Below are positions 10,508 through 24,300 of a stretch of DNA of 64,000 nucleotides, piece after piece (position 1 is the stretch's first letter; the number at the start of each line of letters is the position of its first letter). The stretch is from Utricularia gibba (lineage: Eukaryota; Streptophyta; Magnoliopsida; Lamiales; Lentibulariaceae): positions 684,501 to 748,500 of the forward strand of contig NEEC01000014.1 in the NCBI GenBank assembly GCA_002189035.1, written 5' to 3'. Under the pieces are notes generated by a model. That model made no database searches, was not told where the DNA came from, and was given only the letters and a program-made list of their open reading frames with translations. The translations under genes and the position numbers were made by a program.

Positions 10508-13500
10508 TCAGACTATTGCAGTTTGATCATCTTCGTCCATTGAAAAACTCACAGGCTCTGAACCATTTGAGGTTACATCAGGAACCGCATCTGTGTCCTC
10601 TCCATTTGCTGAGACAATTCCATCCACATCCATGGATTTGTTTCCATCTGTGGTGACTGTGTTGTCTTCTTCAGAGACGGGAAACTCGCTCAGATGATGA
10701 CTCATGGCATGAGCCTGCGAAATCGAAGATGACGACTATATCAATCTCAGTCTTTGGGGTGAATCTTGTGAAATATGATACAAAATTTAGGATGATATGG
10801 TTACCTGATAGACTTGGTGAATCTGATAATTTACAAGGTCGGCCATCTCTTCAAGGCCACTGATCAGTTGCACAGGTCCTGTATCCTCAACACAGCGATC
10901 TGTGTGGGCTGTCGTTTCACTTAGATTCAGAGCTAACTGATGCGGTCTCTGGAGGAGAATTCTAAAGGTAGGCTGCAACTCATAGCACTGCTCGAACAAT
11001 GACCGCCGGCAGAACACATAAAGTCCCAACCTTGCACGAGACATTGCAACAACCAATCTTCTAACATCACGAAGATGGCCCACAAATCGCGTACGGACGA
11101 GGGAAAGTAGCACAAAATCATTTTGCTGGCCTTGAAATTTATCTACAGTTGTTACCTGTAGTTGGTTGAAAAAGAAAAACGTTAACCATGAACAAGGAAA
11201 TACCAACAACAGTAGGATGCTGCTAGAATGGTTCAATTCACTATGAGGTTCAACGAACAAGAAATGTACCTTATGTGGCAGCCCAATGAAATCATATGGA
11301 GCACATCGCCTGTTAATAACATCACGAATCAAAAGCTTCTGACCGTTGTATGTTGTCAGAATCGATATTTTGTTGGCTGGATACCCAAGCAAACGCATGT
11401 AGATGTAGACACTAACAATATATTCAGCCTCTCCCTCATTTTGATAGAACCACGGAGAGGGAGCAGACTCACCTCGACCATGGTAATCTGCAACATCTAT
11501 TAACTGGTAATCAAAACAGAAACCAGCATTTGCCTTGAGAAAGATATCTTTCACCCTCACAGAAGGAAGATCACCCAGGTCCTTGTATCTCCAATTGTAA
11601 AGTGTGGCTAACGTGGGTCTGGCTCTTCCCTGTGCATTCAACTCAATATAGGGAATTCCTAAACGAACGAATCTTGTGAACAGACTTTGGTCCATATGAC
11701 TGTACTTCTGAAAAGCCATATTTTTCACAACTGGCGGCAGTTGGTGATGATCCCCGATTAGTATGCATCGTTTCAACCGAGCATAACCATCTTCTTGTCT
11801 CTGGAGTAACATAGGAATGAATGTTTCAATCTCCAATATTTGGGCACTTTCCTCCATTAACAAATTGTCGTACTTGAAACCCAAGTTCAAGAAGTCCTTC
11901 CGTTTAAGAGCTGCATGAGTGCAAGTCATAGCTACAACCTTGGCTTGCTTGGTCATAAGGTAATTAGACCGATCAACAGTCGATTTGAGCAATTCAAATG
12001 CCCTACACTCTTCGAGCTCCTGAAACATGGTCTTCAGGTGCTGAAAGCAACCCATAGCAGCCCGCATATCTTCTTCATAAGATAGACCTGAAAAGACTGG
12101 CTTTGGTGTATTGGAAAAAAACTCCTTGAAAGGAAAGCGATCTTGTACAAATGTTGGGTTGTCGTGATTCTCAGCACAAGCAACTAAAAATTGCTCCCAT
12201 CGAGAATACACGTGAAGAAGCCAGAAGTATCCGGCAGTTTCACAAGTGTAGGCAACGTCATCAGGCAATTGTAAAGATTGTGCAAGACGTTCAACTTCAC
12301 TAAGGAGCTCCAACCGCCGAACAAGCATAGCATTCACACGGCCTTGGCGACTAAAATCAAGGTCGGTTGCCAATTCTTGCTCACCTTGACCAAGGCGAAG
12401 TAAATAGCGAGCTGGCACATCCCTCTGGAGTCACAAACAAATCACAAGGTAAAAAATAAAGCAACATTCCAAATACAAAATGAATTGAAATGTTATGAGA
12501 AGGCTGCAGAGGATATTTTACCTCCATTATTTTCTCAAAGAGATCATTCAAAGCCTGATTGGAGTGCGTAATTATCAAAGTTCTCTGAGATGGGCAATTG
12601 TGGTAAAGAACATTTAAGATTTGAACTGCTGTATCTGTTTTTCCTGTACCAGGTGGACCAACCACCATGGTTAAACCAGGCTGAATGCCTGAGATGATAG
12701 CTTGAATCTGGAACATAAAAGGATGAGATGGTGATGACAAAAATGTTCAAAATAAAATATTGAACGTACACTTTCAGTCTTATGGAGCTTGCAAAAATGA
12801 AAAATATTTGGTAAAACATCGACCAACCTGAGTGGCAGTAAATCTAACAGAATTCTTGTTTGGCTGGTCTTGTGGATATGGCCCTGGATCAGGTGGTACA
12901 TAGGCCTCAACGAAAAGGTCCACCTTTTCAGAATCATGTTCCATTACCATCTTAGGTGTTTCACTACTAGGAACATAAAAGACTCTTTGTTTAGCATCTG
13001 TTGGAAACTTAATACGAAACGGAGGAGATGGGTGAAAATTGTCGCTTCCATCAGGATTTACAAAGCGAACCTGCAAAACATGCCAAATAAAAAAAATTAA
13101 CACAAAAAACTAAGCTGTGCCACGTATTCAAGGTTAGAATTTCAGAGATACAGAGGTATAGCAATAAGAGCAATGTAGACTTTTCCTAAAAAATGTGGGC
13201 AGGAATCAGATAATTCAAGGGAGGAAAGGTCACACCTGATAATTTGGAAAGCTTTCTTTCACATGAGCAGCATCAAGAAAAGTGTCTTTAAAATCAACTT
13301 TTTCAAGAAGATCTGGCCTATTGGTCCATTGTGCTGCAGATGGGTCACCGTAACCCAGGAATATATCATGCAACCAGTCAGGGACGATGCATGTCTCATT
13401 CATTAGATCCCTAATGGATTCCAGAATTGCTTTAAAGTTATTTTCCTTGGGTTTGCGCCTCATCAGTATGTTGAAAGTGCTGTAAACATCAGCTGCACCC

Positions 13501-16500
13501 TTCTCACCAACATCACAAACATCCATATGATATTGTGCAGTATCCAAGGCCACAGTCACTGTTCGCAACTCTCCCTTCGGAGGCTTCCATTCATCGCGTT
13601 TGATTCTCCCAGTAAAATCATTCATCAGAGTTCCTTCTTCATCACGTATTTCAATAATCTCACACCCACGCACAAACTGAAGACCAAGCCTTTGAGGCAC
13701 AGTTGCTTTCTCTGCTTCTTCTGCAGTAAATGGCTCAAAAGAAGGGTGAATAGACAGTAGAAATAGAACATCGTGCTCTTTTAGAGCATTCCATTCAGAT
13801 CTAATTTGAGCCTTGTAGCTGGAAATGCTGAAAGTAATTTCAGCAGTCACTGCTGATGGCTTTGCCTCCCCAATATTTGGCTGTTTAACCTCTGCAATCT
13901 TAAACTCTTTAATTGGCACGGCCATCCTTGACCAACCACGGAAAGCAGTTTCACCTTCGCTGTCTATGTAAGACAGAAGATGTGGAACAGCCTCCTGAAT
14001 ATCTTCACGAATCTCATAGGTTGATTCCAGGCGAAAGAGATTGAAGTTCCTGAGAAGATAATCATGCAATGTTAAAAACTGCAAATTAAGCTTTGGAAGT
14101 GCCAGGCACCCTTCTCCAGAATAGTTAATGCTGGGCACAAGGCTTTCATCCCACATTATGCGCTCATTGGGATATAATGGAAGCGCATTAATAGCCTCTT
14201 TCTGAGATTTTTGTTTCTCAAAAAATGAAACCATGACTTCAAGCAGAAAGTCCACTCTTTCCGACCAAGGATCATCCTTAGAAACCAGCTTCAACTGCAG
14301 TTTCATAGGGAAAAAATGAAAATGCTTAGAGGAATTAGCAGCCGTGTGCATAACCAAAAATACAGGCATAAAAGGAAAATATCAGAGCAATGGACACAAA
14401 GGAACCTCAAGGCTGAAGATCATTCACGTTGAAATTCACAATGGGAAAAATCACTCCATTTCCAGTGTCTCAGTTAATTAACTTACCTTGCAACATACAC
14501 AATCTCTCAATTCTTCAGGAGAAAGGCTCAAAAGCTTTTTCACAAGGTTTTCACGCTTGTCAATTGCGCCAATGTTAGCCATTGCGAGTTCTTGAAACTA
14601 CAAAAACGACCAATTGATTTAAGGTTTCTTTAAAAAATATTTCCAAATATGATTCACAATCACAAAATGTGTGCTCCCAGTGCCACACACCTTGGCGATC
14701 TTTTTGAATGCAATGAGCTGAAAAGCCTGAAATCGTCTATAATGAGCTTGGAGAACCTCATCATCGGTCATTTGTCTACCCTTGTGATCATCTATTTCAA
14801 AACTTTCATAGTACTTAAGCAAGTCAACTAGTTGTGCGAAAAGTTTCCCTTTTCATGACGATGAAGAGCACTTAAGTGGCATTTGGAGACTAGTCCAATA
14901 TCTGATACAAGAGGTCGAATGAATCTGAAATTAAAAAAAAAAAAGAATATCACAAATCATCAACTAGATCAGCTTCAGCAAAACAATAACATCACAATAA
15001 AGATCCTACAGTTAGTCCAGCACAATAATATCCCAGTTACTTTGCCAGAATTAAAGAGTCCCTAAGAGGTTAGCATATAGAAACTACACATCAAGAATTT
15101 TATGAGAGGGAGAGCTCGAATTCGGTTGATATAGTTCCGCACACACTAGAAATAATATTTCAGATAACAAGCACTCCATATCTCATTTTCTACAAAAAAA
15201 AAAAAAAAAAAAAAAAAAAAACGGAGGAGGTGAAATTGAAAAAAAAATCCAAAAATTCCATCATTCAAGTCAAGAGAGGATATACGGAGGGCTTAGACCT
15301 AATATTCCTATTTAAAAAAGAAACAGCCAATATAGACAGAAAGCAAAAATTCGACAATATCAGCACCAACCAAATGAATAAGCTCAAAAATTACAGATCA
15401 CATAAACTTTTGAAGTTATGAAGTAAAATAATACGAAACTTATACCTTCTTGTTGGGAGTTGGCTCAAAAGATCAATTAGAAACTCCAAAAATCTCTCAC
15501 AGTATAGAACACAACCATCATCGACATCTACAACATCATTAGCATCAATCATGGAGCCATCCTCATATGATTTAAGAGGAAAAACTTGCATGTCAAGAAC
15601 CTGATATTATAGAAAGTAAAATGGTTCAGTGCAAGTCAATGGGAGATAACGAAAAGATACATCCACAATGCTCACTTCGAGAAACTCCAGCATGAGATTA
15701 CGGAGGAAGTTCGCTTCCACTGAGTTTGAAAATTCAGTTAGCTTCCCTTGTTTAGCTGCATCCTTGACACGTTTTGCAACCCGTTTCCATTTCTTAATGA
15801 GTTTTTCGTTGAGGCACAGCTCAATCTGTCATGGAGAACACTATTAAAAACTCAAAAGACTTACTATTTCAAAGGCGCCAATCTTAGGAAGTAGACAATT
15901 TACCTGAAGACGACCATACGACAAGCTAAGCCAAGATTCCAAACTAGCCAATCTCATGATTGTTTCACTAACAATCTCATCTTCCAAGCTCTATAAAAGT
16001 GATCATTGAAAAGAAAACAAGGAATCAACCATAAGATATCGTTGAGAGAAAGAAAAAATTAAAAAAATATGCAAGAAACGCTAGCATGAGCCTTAATATG
16101 CCTATTCAATAAGGTTGATTGCCAATTGCATCAGAAACACATAAATCAGGCTCCAAGTGGATGCATGGTTCATATTCAATCATACAGCAATCAATGTCAA
16201 TTAACATGGAATAAAAGTAATTCATATTCCATAATGCTCAGATGTTAATTTCATTTAACACAGCAGAAAGAATAAGGCGTAGATTGCATGTGATTAAAAA
16301 ATGACAGTTAGTGCAGTACCTGAAAAGCATTGATCATAAAAAGCAGATAATTTGTCTTCTCAGAAATAGTAAGGCTTCTTTCCTGCAATAAAAAATGGAC
16401 TTTTCTTAAATAAGTACTGTTTACAAGATGAAACACTTCCATATCAAAAAAAACCAGACATGACTAGGCTAATGGGAAGGGATCGAAGAGAAATATAGGT

Positions 16501-17686
16501 TGGGAAATTGATTCCTGACAATGATGCATATGAGAGAAAGAGTATGGAAAGGAGAGGGGCTGGAGATACATATGCTTGGTGTGTTTGTTTCTGTGGGTGT
16601 GTATCTTGCTAATGTAAAAGGTCATAAATCACAAGTAAAACGAGTACCTCCTTCAGATGAAGTACCCTCTCAAGGAATGATGTAAACATATCCTTCCTGT
16701 TATAGAAACATATCCATGCAGCCACATTTTCTCGAAACTGCAAGTTTCACATTCAACAGGATCAGTACTTACCGGTTTCTAAGACAGTATCATGGTATCA
16801 TTTCCTGTGGTTTAACCTAATATAGTTTATACGCAAAAATTCATCCCAACTTTCATTGCATACATCTCAGCCATACTGAGACAAATGGAAAATAAATCAA
16901 ACACTCCAGTACCTTCTCATTGACCATGAGAATCATTGACATGACATGTTCAAAAGAAGACGACTCTGGATTAAAATTTGGCCACAGGTAATTCTCCAAG
17001 TATTGGCTCACTTCCAGTATCATCACCCTCTGCAGAGGAACTGTCTTTCGCCCACCTGCAATAAACAGGAATTGAAATGTGACACAGGAAGTATATAAGA
17101 ACTGCAGGTGCTTACATGTATCGTAAAGCTGGAAGTGAAACTCTGCTTTTTCATAAACAAAAGTTAGATGAAATAGTACTCCTGCTCATCTTGTGGAAGC
17201 TCTTTTTAAATGTTAAAGAAGAAGAACTGACATTAAGTGTGCTGGCTAGTTTAGATGAACAAGAGCAAGTCCACAACCCACTTCCTATTTCTTATAAAAA
17301 GCTCCAATTCAGTAAGCCAATATTATCTTCTCCAAGCAAGGTAGTTCCCTAAAACACACACTGCGACGTCCTCAGATAAATCTTATGACTGCATATAAAG
17401 ATAACTTATTTATCACCTGTAACAGTTAATTCAGAGCAGTATATTTCTTTGACGAGTTCAGGAGTAAAAGGCTTCTTGATCTCCGCAGTTATCGCCCAAT
17501 TTTCAGCCGCGATTCTCGTGAGCCGGTCCCTCTGAATATCCGTCAATGTAATGGAACTGGGGAAGTCCGAAACTGGCTTCGCTTGGGGGGCTTTTCTGTT
17601 GGCGGCGGTGCCTCCGCCACAACAGGGTATTCAGCAACACGGTGCCGACGGAAATCGTAAACCCCGGTGCCATAAATCTTCGGCAT
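10508..17686 (-). CDS. AQR: Intron-binding protein Aquarius, spliceosomal RNA helicase (SF1)
   Basis: Aquarius (Arabidopsis EMB2765) binds the intron upstream of the branch site as part of the XAB2/intron-binding complex. The gene has many exons. The start at 17686 gives [21 protein letters not shown]. The helicase core shows motif I GPPGTGKT in the exon at about 12530-12710, motif II-like [22 protein letters not shown], then [14 protein letters not shown] and [12 protein letters not shown]. The tail is acidic and ends at 10508. Two apparent one-base deletions break the frame: in a C6 run at 17585-17590 (minus-strand sense), between EKPP and QAKPVSDF, and at about 14836-14852, between HEKG and [11 protein letters not shown]. 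The protein is otherwise almost colinear with known homologues, so error in the sequence is more likely than pseudogenization. The intron at 11156-11269 is 114 nt and stop-free. Confidence 0.93.
15194..15221. repeat. A28 homopolymer in an Aquarius intron
   Basis: An uninterrupted run of about 28 A on the plus strand. On the transcribed strand this is a poly-U tract lying between two Aquarius exons. Confidence 0.9.
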
Positions 17687-18798
17687 CTTCTACAAGCACC
17701 AAGCATTCAAGACAGGAACCAAGTTTCAGGAGCGCGAAATCATGATAAACCCTAACCCCCAACGACAAAATGCCTTCACTCTCATATAATATCCATCCGG
17801 CGCGGCAAACAGCAGGTAACCGAATTCTGATTGGAAAAATATATCTTACTCCATCCTCTTAATTTAAATTACCCGCAAATGACGTTTATGGTAAAATATT
17901 TATACAAAAGTTCACTAAATTATAACTAATTTAAAATAAATAAAAATATTACAATCCAATTAAATTTAATAAGGATTGGATAACCATTTAATATTGTTTT
18001 CATGAATTTCGGTGGTGCAGGCCACAAGGGCCTTTTCTCAAAATTAACATAAGTCTATCTTTCAAGACCACAGGCTTAATCGTATAAACTGGCTTTCATG
18101 GTTCAATGAGATAGACTCCAATAAACTTCGAAATAGTGTGTTATGTACAATATAAATCATCATAATTTGAAAGATATCGTATCAAAAACAAACAATATAC
18201 AAATACGTCATATGCTCTAGGCATCTCGGGTTTGAAAAAACAAGTCATAGAACACCGAATTTTATCAAAAACTCAATATTGTACATCATTCTATCATATT
18301 TGCGTATGATTAAGGATTTTTTTAATAATATAATTGATTTTCTTCATGTTTTTCATTTATAATTTCTATTCCAATCCAATTGATTAGATCGTCAGGTGCA
18401 AGCCCTAACATTTCGATTGAAACCCTAATTAAGGCTCACCTATCGATTAAACTCTAATTGAAGCCTTAAAATTGGTTTAGGATTTGAAACCCTAATTGAA
18501 ATTCTAGATGGATTTTTTTTTAATGAACAAATTCTGCCCATTAGAATTCACATTTGGCATTCCTAAAAAGTGAAAAGATGTCCAATGTACAACCCTCTAA
18601 ACTAAAAAGAGCACATCTCAAAATTTTAGCTTTTTTCGCTTGTAGGCTGATGAAGCCATCACTGGAAACACTGAAGCTGGCGAATCGGGTTTCCTTCCAC
18701 GACCCGACCCGGACGCATGCTGGAGGTAAGCTGTAGACCAACCTCTCTCTCTCTCTCTCACTTGGGATACTGTGGCACCAAGAGCTTTTGCTAACTGC
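17687..18798. other. Intergenic spacer with CCCTAAT-type repeats
   Basis: Upstream of Aquarius (to the right of its start) the sequence is AT-rich from about 17850 to 18400. Between about 18401 and 18500 the motif ACCCTAAT and close variants recur four or five times, interleaved with TTGAAxCC; this resembles telo-box elements. A CT microsatellite lies at 18743-18759. The right end is the 3' UTR of the kinase gene. I see no coding sequence. Confidence 0.55.
18743..18759. repeat. (CT)n microsatellite
   Basis: About eight CT units followed directly by the 3' region of the kinase gene. Confidence 0.9.
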
Positions 18799-21287
18799 TC
18801 ATGATTTCCATCTGCCCCTCAAGTAGTCTTCTACTGAGATCCTCTGCTCACTGCTTTCTGTTGAAGTGGCATCATCTTCCATCCCAAGCAGAGCAAGATT
18901 GATGAATGATTTGATGCTGGCTTCTGACTGCAGATCCTTGGATTCTTCTATGGAATCAATTTCACCTCTCACCCATTCCACGGTTTCCGGGTCACCGCGA
19001 AGGAGCTTCACAACCTGTTGGGGGTAAAACACAGGCAGATGAGTTGGGAGGACAGGGAGTTGGGAGTTCTAGCATTGACTTACTGTGCTCATCTCAGGGC
19101 GTGACTGGGGTGCTTCCCTGGTGCAGATGACTGCAGCTGCCACCATTCTGTTGAACTCATCACCGTTGTCGCCGCCGGTGATATTGGGGTCTTGCAAGTC
19201 CGACATCCTCCCCTCTTTCAGCACATGCTTAGCCTGCAGGTATTGCAAACATGGGAATCTGGATAAAAATGTTGGAAGCATTTTGGAATGATCTGAGTGG
19301 AATACTCACCCACATCACCAAGTTCACTTTTCCATTGCTGTTGATAGGCTTTCTACCAGACAGAAGTTCAAGGAGTACAACTCCAAATGCATAGATATCA
19401 GTCTCTTCATTCAGTTTCCCATATATAACATACTCTGGAGCCAAGTAGCTGAATTTTTGAAAACAATGTCAAGTTTCGGTGCTAAGCAGTATGTTCTTAT
19501 CAGTATGGAATTCATTCTGTATTTAAAAGTTACCCAAATGTTCCAGCAACATCATAGTAGTCAACTTGCGAACAACTTGAAGCTCGGGTGGCAAGCCCAA
19601 AATCTGAGAGCTGGGGTTCAAAGTCATCAGAAAGAAGGATATTTGAAGATTTTACATCTCTGTGAATAACTGGCTCTGGTAAACCATGAAGGAAGTTCAG
19701 TGCTTCTGCAACTCCCAAAGCAACCTTATACCGCACTTGCCAACCAAACCTCCCAGATTTAGGAGCACCTAAACAAGCAGCAAAGTTAGGGGCAGCTCAT
19801 TTTTCATTCGTATGATTGTTGGCAAAAAGAGACAACTACCATGGAGATTGTCCTCCAAGCATCCTCTGGATAAGAAGTTAAATACAAGGGAAAGTTGCTC
19901 TCGCTCGCAGCAGAACCCGATTAATGAAACTATGTTTTTGTGATTCAGTGATGAGATGAATTCAATTTCAGACACAAAATTTCGTAATGCATCTCCTGAT
20001 GCCTTCAAAATTTTCACTGCTATCTGTCTTCCTCCAGGCAGAGAACCTCTATAGACCTGGCTGCTTCCTCCTTTTCCAATCAAATTTCCTGAGAATCTTT
20101 CAAGAGTCAACACCAAAAGGTGAACTGAAATTTGGAGAATGTACCAAGGTAGTGAAGACTACAAACCTGAAGCAAAGTGATTGGTTGCTATCAAGAGTTC
20201 TTTGTAGCGAAAGATTCTGCATTTTTTGGAGTACCTGTGACTGATATCTTTAAGCTGTTCTACTAATCCATTATCAGAATGAGGGCAGGACTTTCTTTTC
20301 GATTTAAAAAACACAACATCATCATTCTCTTCATCCATAACTGAATGAAGATCGTCCAAATTGGATACCAAACTTCGCCTCTTGTCAGGATAAATAGGTG
20401 CAAAACTTTGCAGGCTCGATATTTTCCATAAACACTGCACTACTGATGACTTTTTGGAAGAAGCTCCAGATAATCCCACCCCATGTGGAAGGCCACAGCA
20501 AAGCACTGTCCATCCATGGCCTCTCCGGTGTGCTTTAATCGAAGCTGGTGGAGATATCTTGTCACCTGCGCTTTCCACAAGCTGAGTTGCAACACTCACA
20601 GGTGACCACATCTCAAGGCTTCCAAAAATTGCTTTTGTTGAGTGAGTTGATTCTCTCATAAACATAACCTTTCCATTCTCAACACACGCTACAAAAACGT
20701 TTCCTTGCAGATGCTTAGCACAATACTTGGCAACTGATGTCCGGGATCCAGAAGTGATGCCGAGTTCTGAAGCACCTACTACTAGATTTGTCGCACCAAA
20801 CACTTTTGCCTCATGAACCAGTGCTTTACGAACACGGGAACCCCTGCAAATCTTCAGCTTTAGATCCACCTACACACAGTGAAACCAGAAGAGCTGAAGC
20901 AGCCAAATAGTAAAATATAGAAGAAAAATCAATGGGTACCTGTTTAAGTTTACAAAAACCTTCGTAAGCAGAAAGCACAGAATCGAATGTCTTCATCAAC
21001 GAAAACAGAACCGACATATCTTCAACCAAAAACAGCAAGTTAAAATCAGAACCCACGTGAATTCAATCCACAGAAACGGAAAAAGAAAAAAGATCCCAAC
21101 CCGCATTGGGCTCAACGATATGCAGAGCAATGACACGATCCCCGGAGGTGGCGATTTTCATAAGCACCCATGTCAACAACTCCTTGCTCCGCGACTCGAG
21201 CTTCACTCCGACAACCACCACCTTCCCAGGCCCCTCACCCCCCGGCTGAGGAGTAGTGCTATTCCTGCGCATCAGCCCCAGCCCCAT
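18799..21287 (-). CDS. USP-domain receptor-like cytoplasmic kinase
   Basis: Ser/Thr kinase with an N-terminal universal stress protein (adenine nucleotide alpha-hydrolase-like) domain and no membrane segment, so it should be cytoplasmic. Exon 1 (from 21287) encodes MGLGLMRRN and the first USP strand [18 protein letters not shown]; the USP domain continues through [18 protein letters not shown] and [12 protein letters not shown]. The kinase domain shows [18 protein letters not shown] (Lys of subdomain II), [18 protein letters not shown] and [15 protein letters not shown], so all catalytic residues are intact. The C-terminus ends [10 protein letters not shown]. The architecture matches Arabidopsis At1g77280/At1g21590/At5g63940. 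Exon junctions keep frame. The biological role is not well defined in the family. Confidence 0.9.
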
Positions 21288-21305
21288 TTCCCGACAGACG
21301 GCTGA

Positions 21306-24300
21306 GAGATCAAGACCAAGAGCGACGCTTTCTGGGCATATAATTTCGGATTAAGACAAGCATCTCAGACAAACCCGCCTTGCTCCTCTCTCTCTCTCTC
21401 TCTCTTCTCTCCCTCTTGCACCGAGAATTTATTCCCGCACACAAACTCCATAACACCTACCATACCTTGACAACCGTACATATTCCTACAAAATTACTGT
21501 GTCAAATTACCCAGACTATTTCACTTTAAAAAATCTGCTTAATTCCAGCAAGCGTCTTCTTGATCGTCTCCCAAATGTCAAAGAGTGGACTTTGCTGTCA
21601 GAAAGCATGATGCAAGAGAACAATCATAGAGTTGTACCAAAGTGTAGTCCATGTGCCTGTCGCCTGGCATCGCCATTCATGGGGACCTTCTTCCTCTTCC
21701 CACCATACCCTTGTAAAAATTTGGCCTTTTCTTGGGTCGCATTCCACACCCCACAAATTTCGTATTTTTCCAAAATTCGATCATCTTTTCTTCTAAAACT
21801 TCGTTTCAGGAGACCAAACAAACGAAGCTCCAAGATCTTTGCAGTTGAAATGTGAATTGTTTTTGAAAAAAAACGACTATTTTTGTGAGGAGGAGGAACA
21901 CACGTCTATTCCTCTCATTCTTTAGGAGGTGGAATCATTTCTCTTAAATGCCTTCATAAAAGAAAAAAAAGTAAAGATTGAGGGAGGGAGGGAGAGGGAC
22001 ATGGCATGCAACAGTGATGGCTTTGTCCCATGTCTATTGTGCTCCATGTCGCTACCCCCTAGTTAATATTATAAATGATCAAATATATGTATTTTAAAAA
22101 AATATTATTAAATTTAAATTTCCTTAAAATAATAAAATGAATTAACGATAGTGATAATCTAAGTCAATAGTATATGAAGATATCTAAATAATCAAGATAT
22201 GATTCATTATTTTAGGTAAACAAAGATGAGACTTCAGATTTGATTTATTCAATTGTAGTTCAAATATGATTATTTTACTTACAATTAAACGAACAATTTA
22301 ATTATGATTTGAATCACGGTTGAATTTTTCAAATCATGAACTATTTGTACCAAAACTGAATTCGATTTGTATATGATATTTCGTTAATAGATAAGAATTC
22401 GGAATTCCGTAACGATACGAAATAGACGTAACATAATTTATAAGTATCATGTACATAGGAAAGGTCGGGGCAAGGGACAAGAAGACACAAGAATGCGGAT
22501 GTGGATGTGCAAATAGGCAACGTGAAAGGGGGGAATGATCAATCAGGAGTCGGCCTCGGTGTTCTGTAGCCTCCTTGCAACCCATGTGACGCTATAACCA
22601 CTCCACTTCTCCTTTCGTCTACGTACATTTAATACTGTACCATACCTTCTTATACCACATTTAATATGTACATATGCTCAATCATCCCTAGCTTATAATT
22701 TTTTAATCATGCTTAGCTTATATTATTTTCCCTAACTATGTCACATTAAACGCGTCGGCTACGCTATGCTACGCTAATAATGCCTCTAGTAGAGAGGGTG
22801 CATTTTTTTTTTTAAATTATAGTATTTTAAACCAAATACATGTGTTGTTTGGAAACTGTAAAATGAAAGTGACGAAACATAGAAGAGAAAGTAGAATAAT
22901 TAAACGAAAATAAAATTTATATTAAATTTAAAATAGTTATAGTTTTTTTTTTCATTCAACTGTTGTTTAATTACAGTTTAAGATCAATATACATAATTAT
23001 TCCATCAATAAAAATTTGGACATAAAAAATAAAGTTGAATATAAAAAAGAAAATATATATTAGTTTACGAATTTCGCATTTATAAACATTTCGAAAAAAA
23101 TAAAAATGGAAACATTATGGATTAGAAGCTTCATGACATCATAACCAAATACAGAAATACACTAGGGGCTGTTTTGTAAATTAAATTTTTTGAAGTGATT
23201 ATAATCTTATCATGTTAAGTTTTGTGAGAAAACTAGAAATTCAGATTTTGCGGTTAATTTTAAAAATTATTGAATTTATTAAATTTATATTTTGTGATTA
23301 AATAAAAATTAATTAAAAAATTATATTATATACTTTCAATATACTTTAAGAATATATTTAGATTATCACATTAAATTATATAATAAATTAATCTATTAAA
23401 ATTTATAATATAATTTTATATTATTATGTAAAATAGTTTTATAATTTGAAATTTTAATTTATTTATAAAATATTATACAATTTTTTTTTTAAAAAAAGAT
23501 TAAGCCTTAAATTTCACACGGAAAATTGAAGTTTTCATCCATAATCACATTCAGCTTAAAAAAATTAAAGTTATTATTCGATACAAATAACTTTTTATTC
23601 GAAAAAAATATTTCGCGATACATAAAAAAGGACGCCTCATCCACCAGGACAGCCCCAATTCGTGATTAAGAGAGTCTCCGCAAGCGCGCTTTGGTGATTA
23701 TTGAAGAGTTGAATGTGAACAAGGCAAGGGATGGATGATCGCGACGGATGGCCTGCATAAGATGCCGATAGGCTACCTGTTCCTTTAGGCTTCCGTGGAA
23801 AAACGGAGCACAGTGCGGCCTCCTTTTTGCTGCACGAAAACGAACACCAATACCCGGGACTAAAGGTGAGCTGTGGATTCCACCAAACCTTTGACAGCGA
23901 GGGGCAAAATCTTCCGATCAAGATCGTGGCTTCGTAGAACTCGCACTTTTCGCTTTCCGCAATTCCTCTTTGTCCAAAGCAAGATTAGGAGAGATCTGGC
24001 TCTGCTTAATGGTGCATCGATTTAGGGTTCGATAAACCCGAAACCCAAACCCAACCCGCCCAATTGAATTGGGTGATATTTGAATTTAATAACGTAAACT
24101 CGATAATAGTGTTTTAAATATGGATTCACTATTTAGTTATGGTTTAAGTTAATTATTCTTTTGAGAATCAAGTTATCGAATTTTCATAACTCAACATGAT
24201 GGATTCTAAACAAGCTTAGAAATAATATTCACTTAAGTGATTCAAATAATGTTATTTTTCTATATGAATTGATATTGAAAAATATTGAATTGGGTTGGAT

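Noticed and set aside
23637-23921. 94-codon minus-strand open frame as a gene
   Set aside because: Cys/Ser-rich without a recognisable domain; kept only as an unexplained island in the findings.
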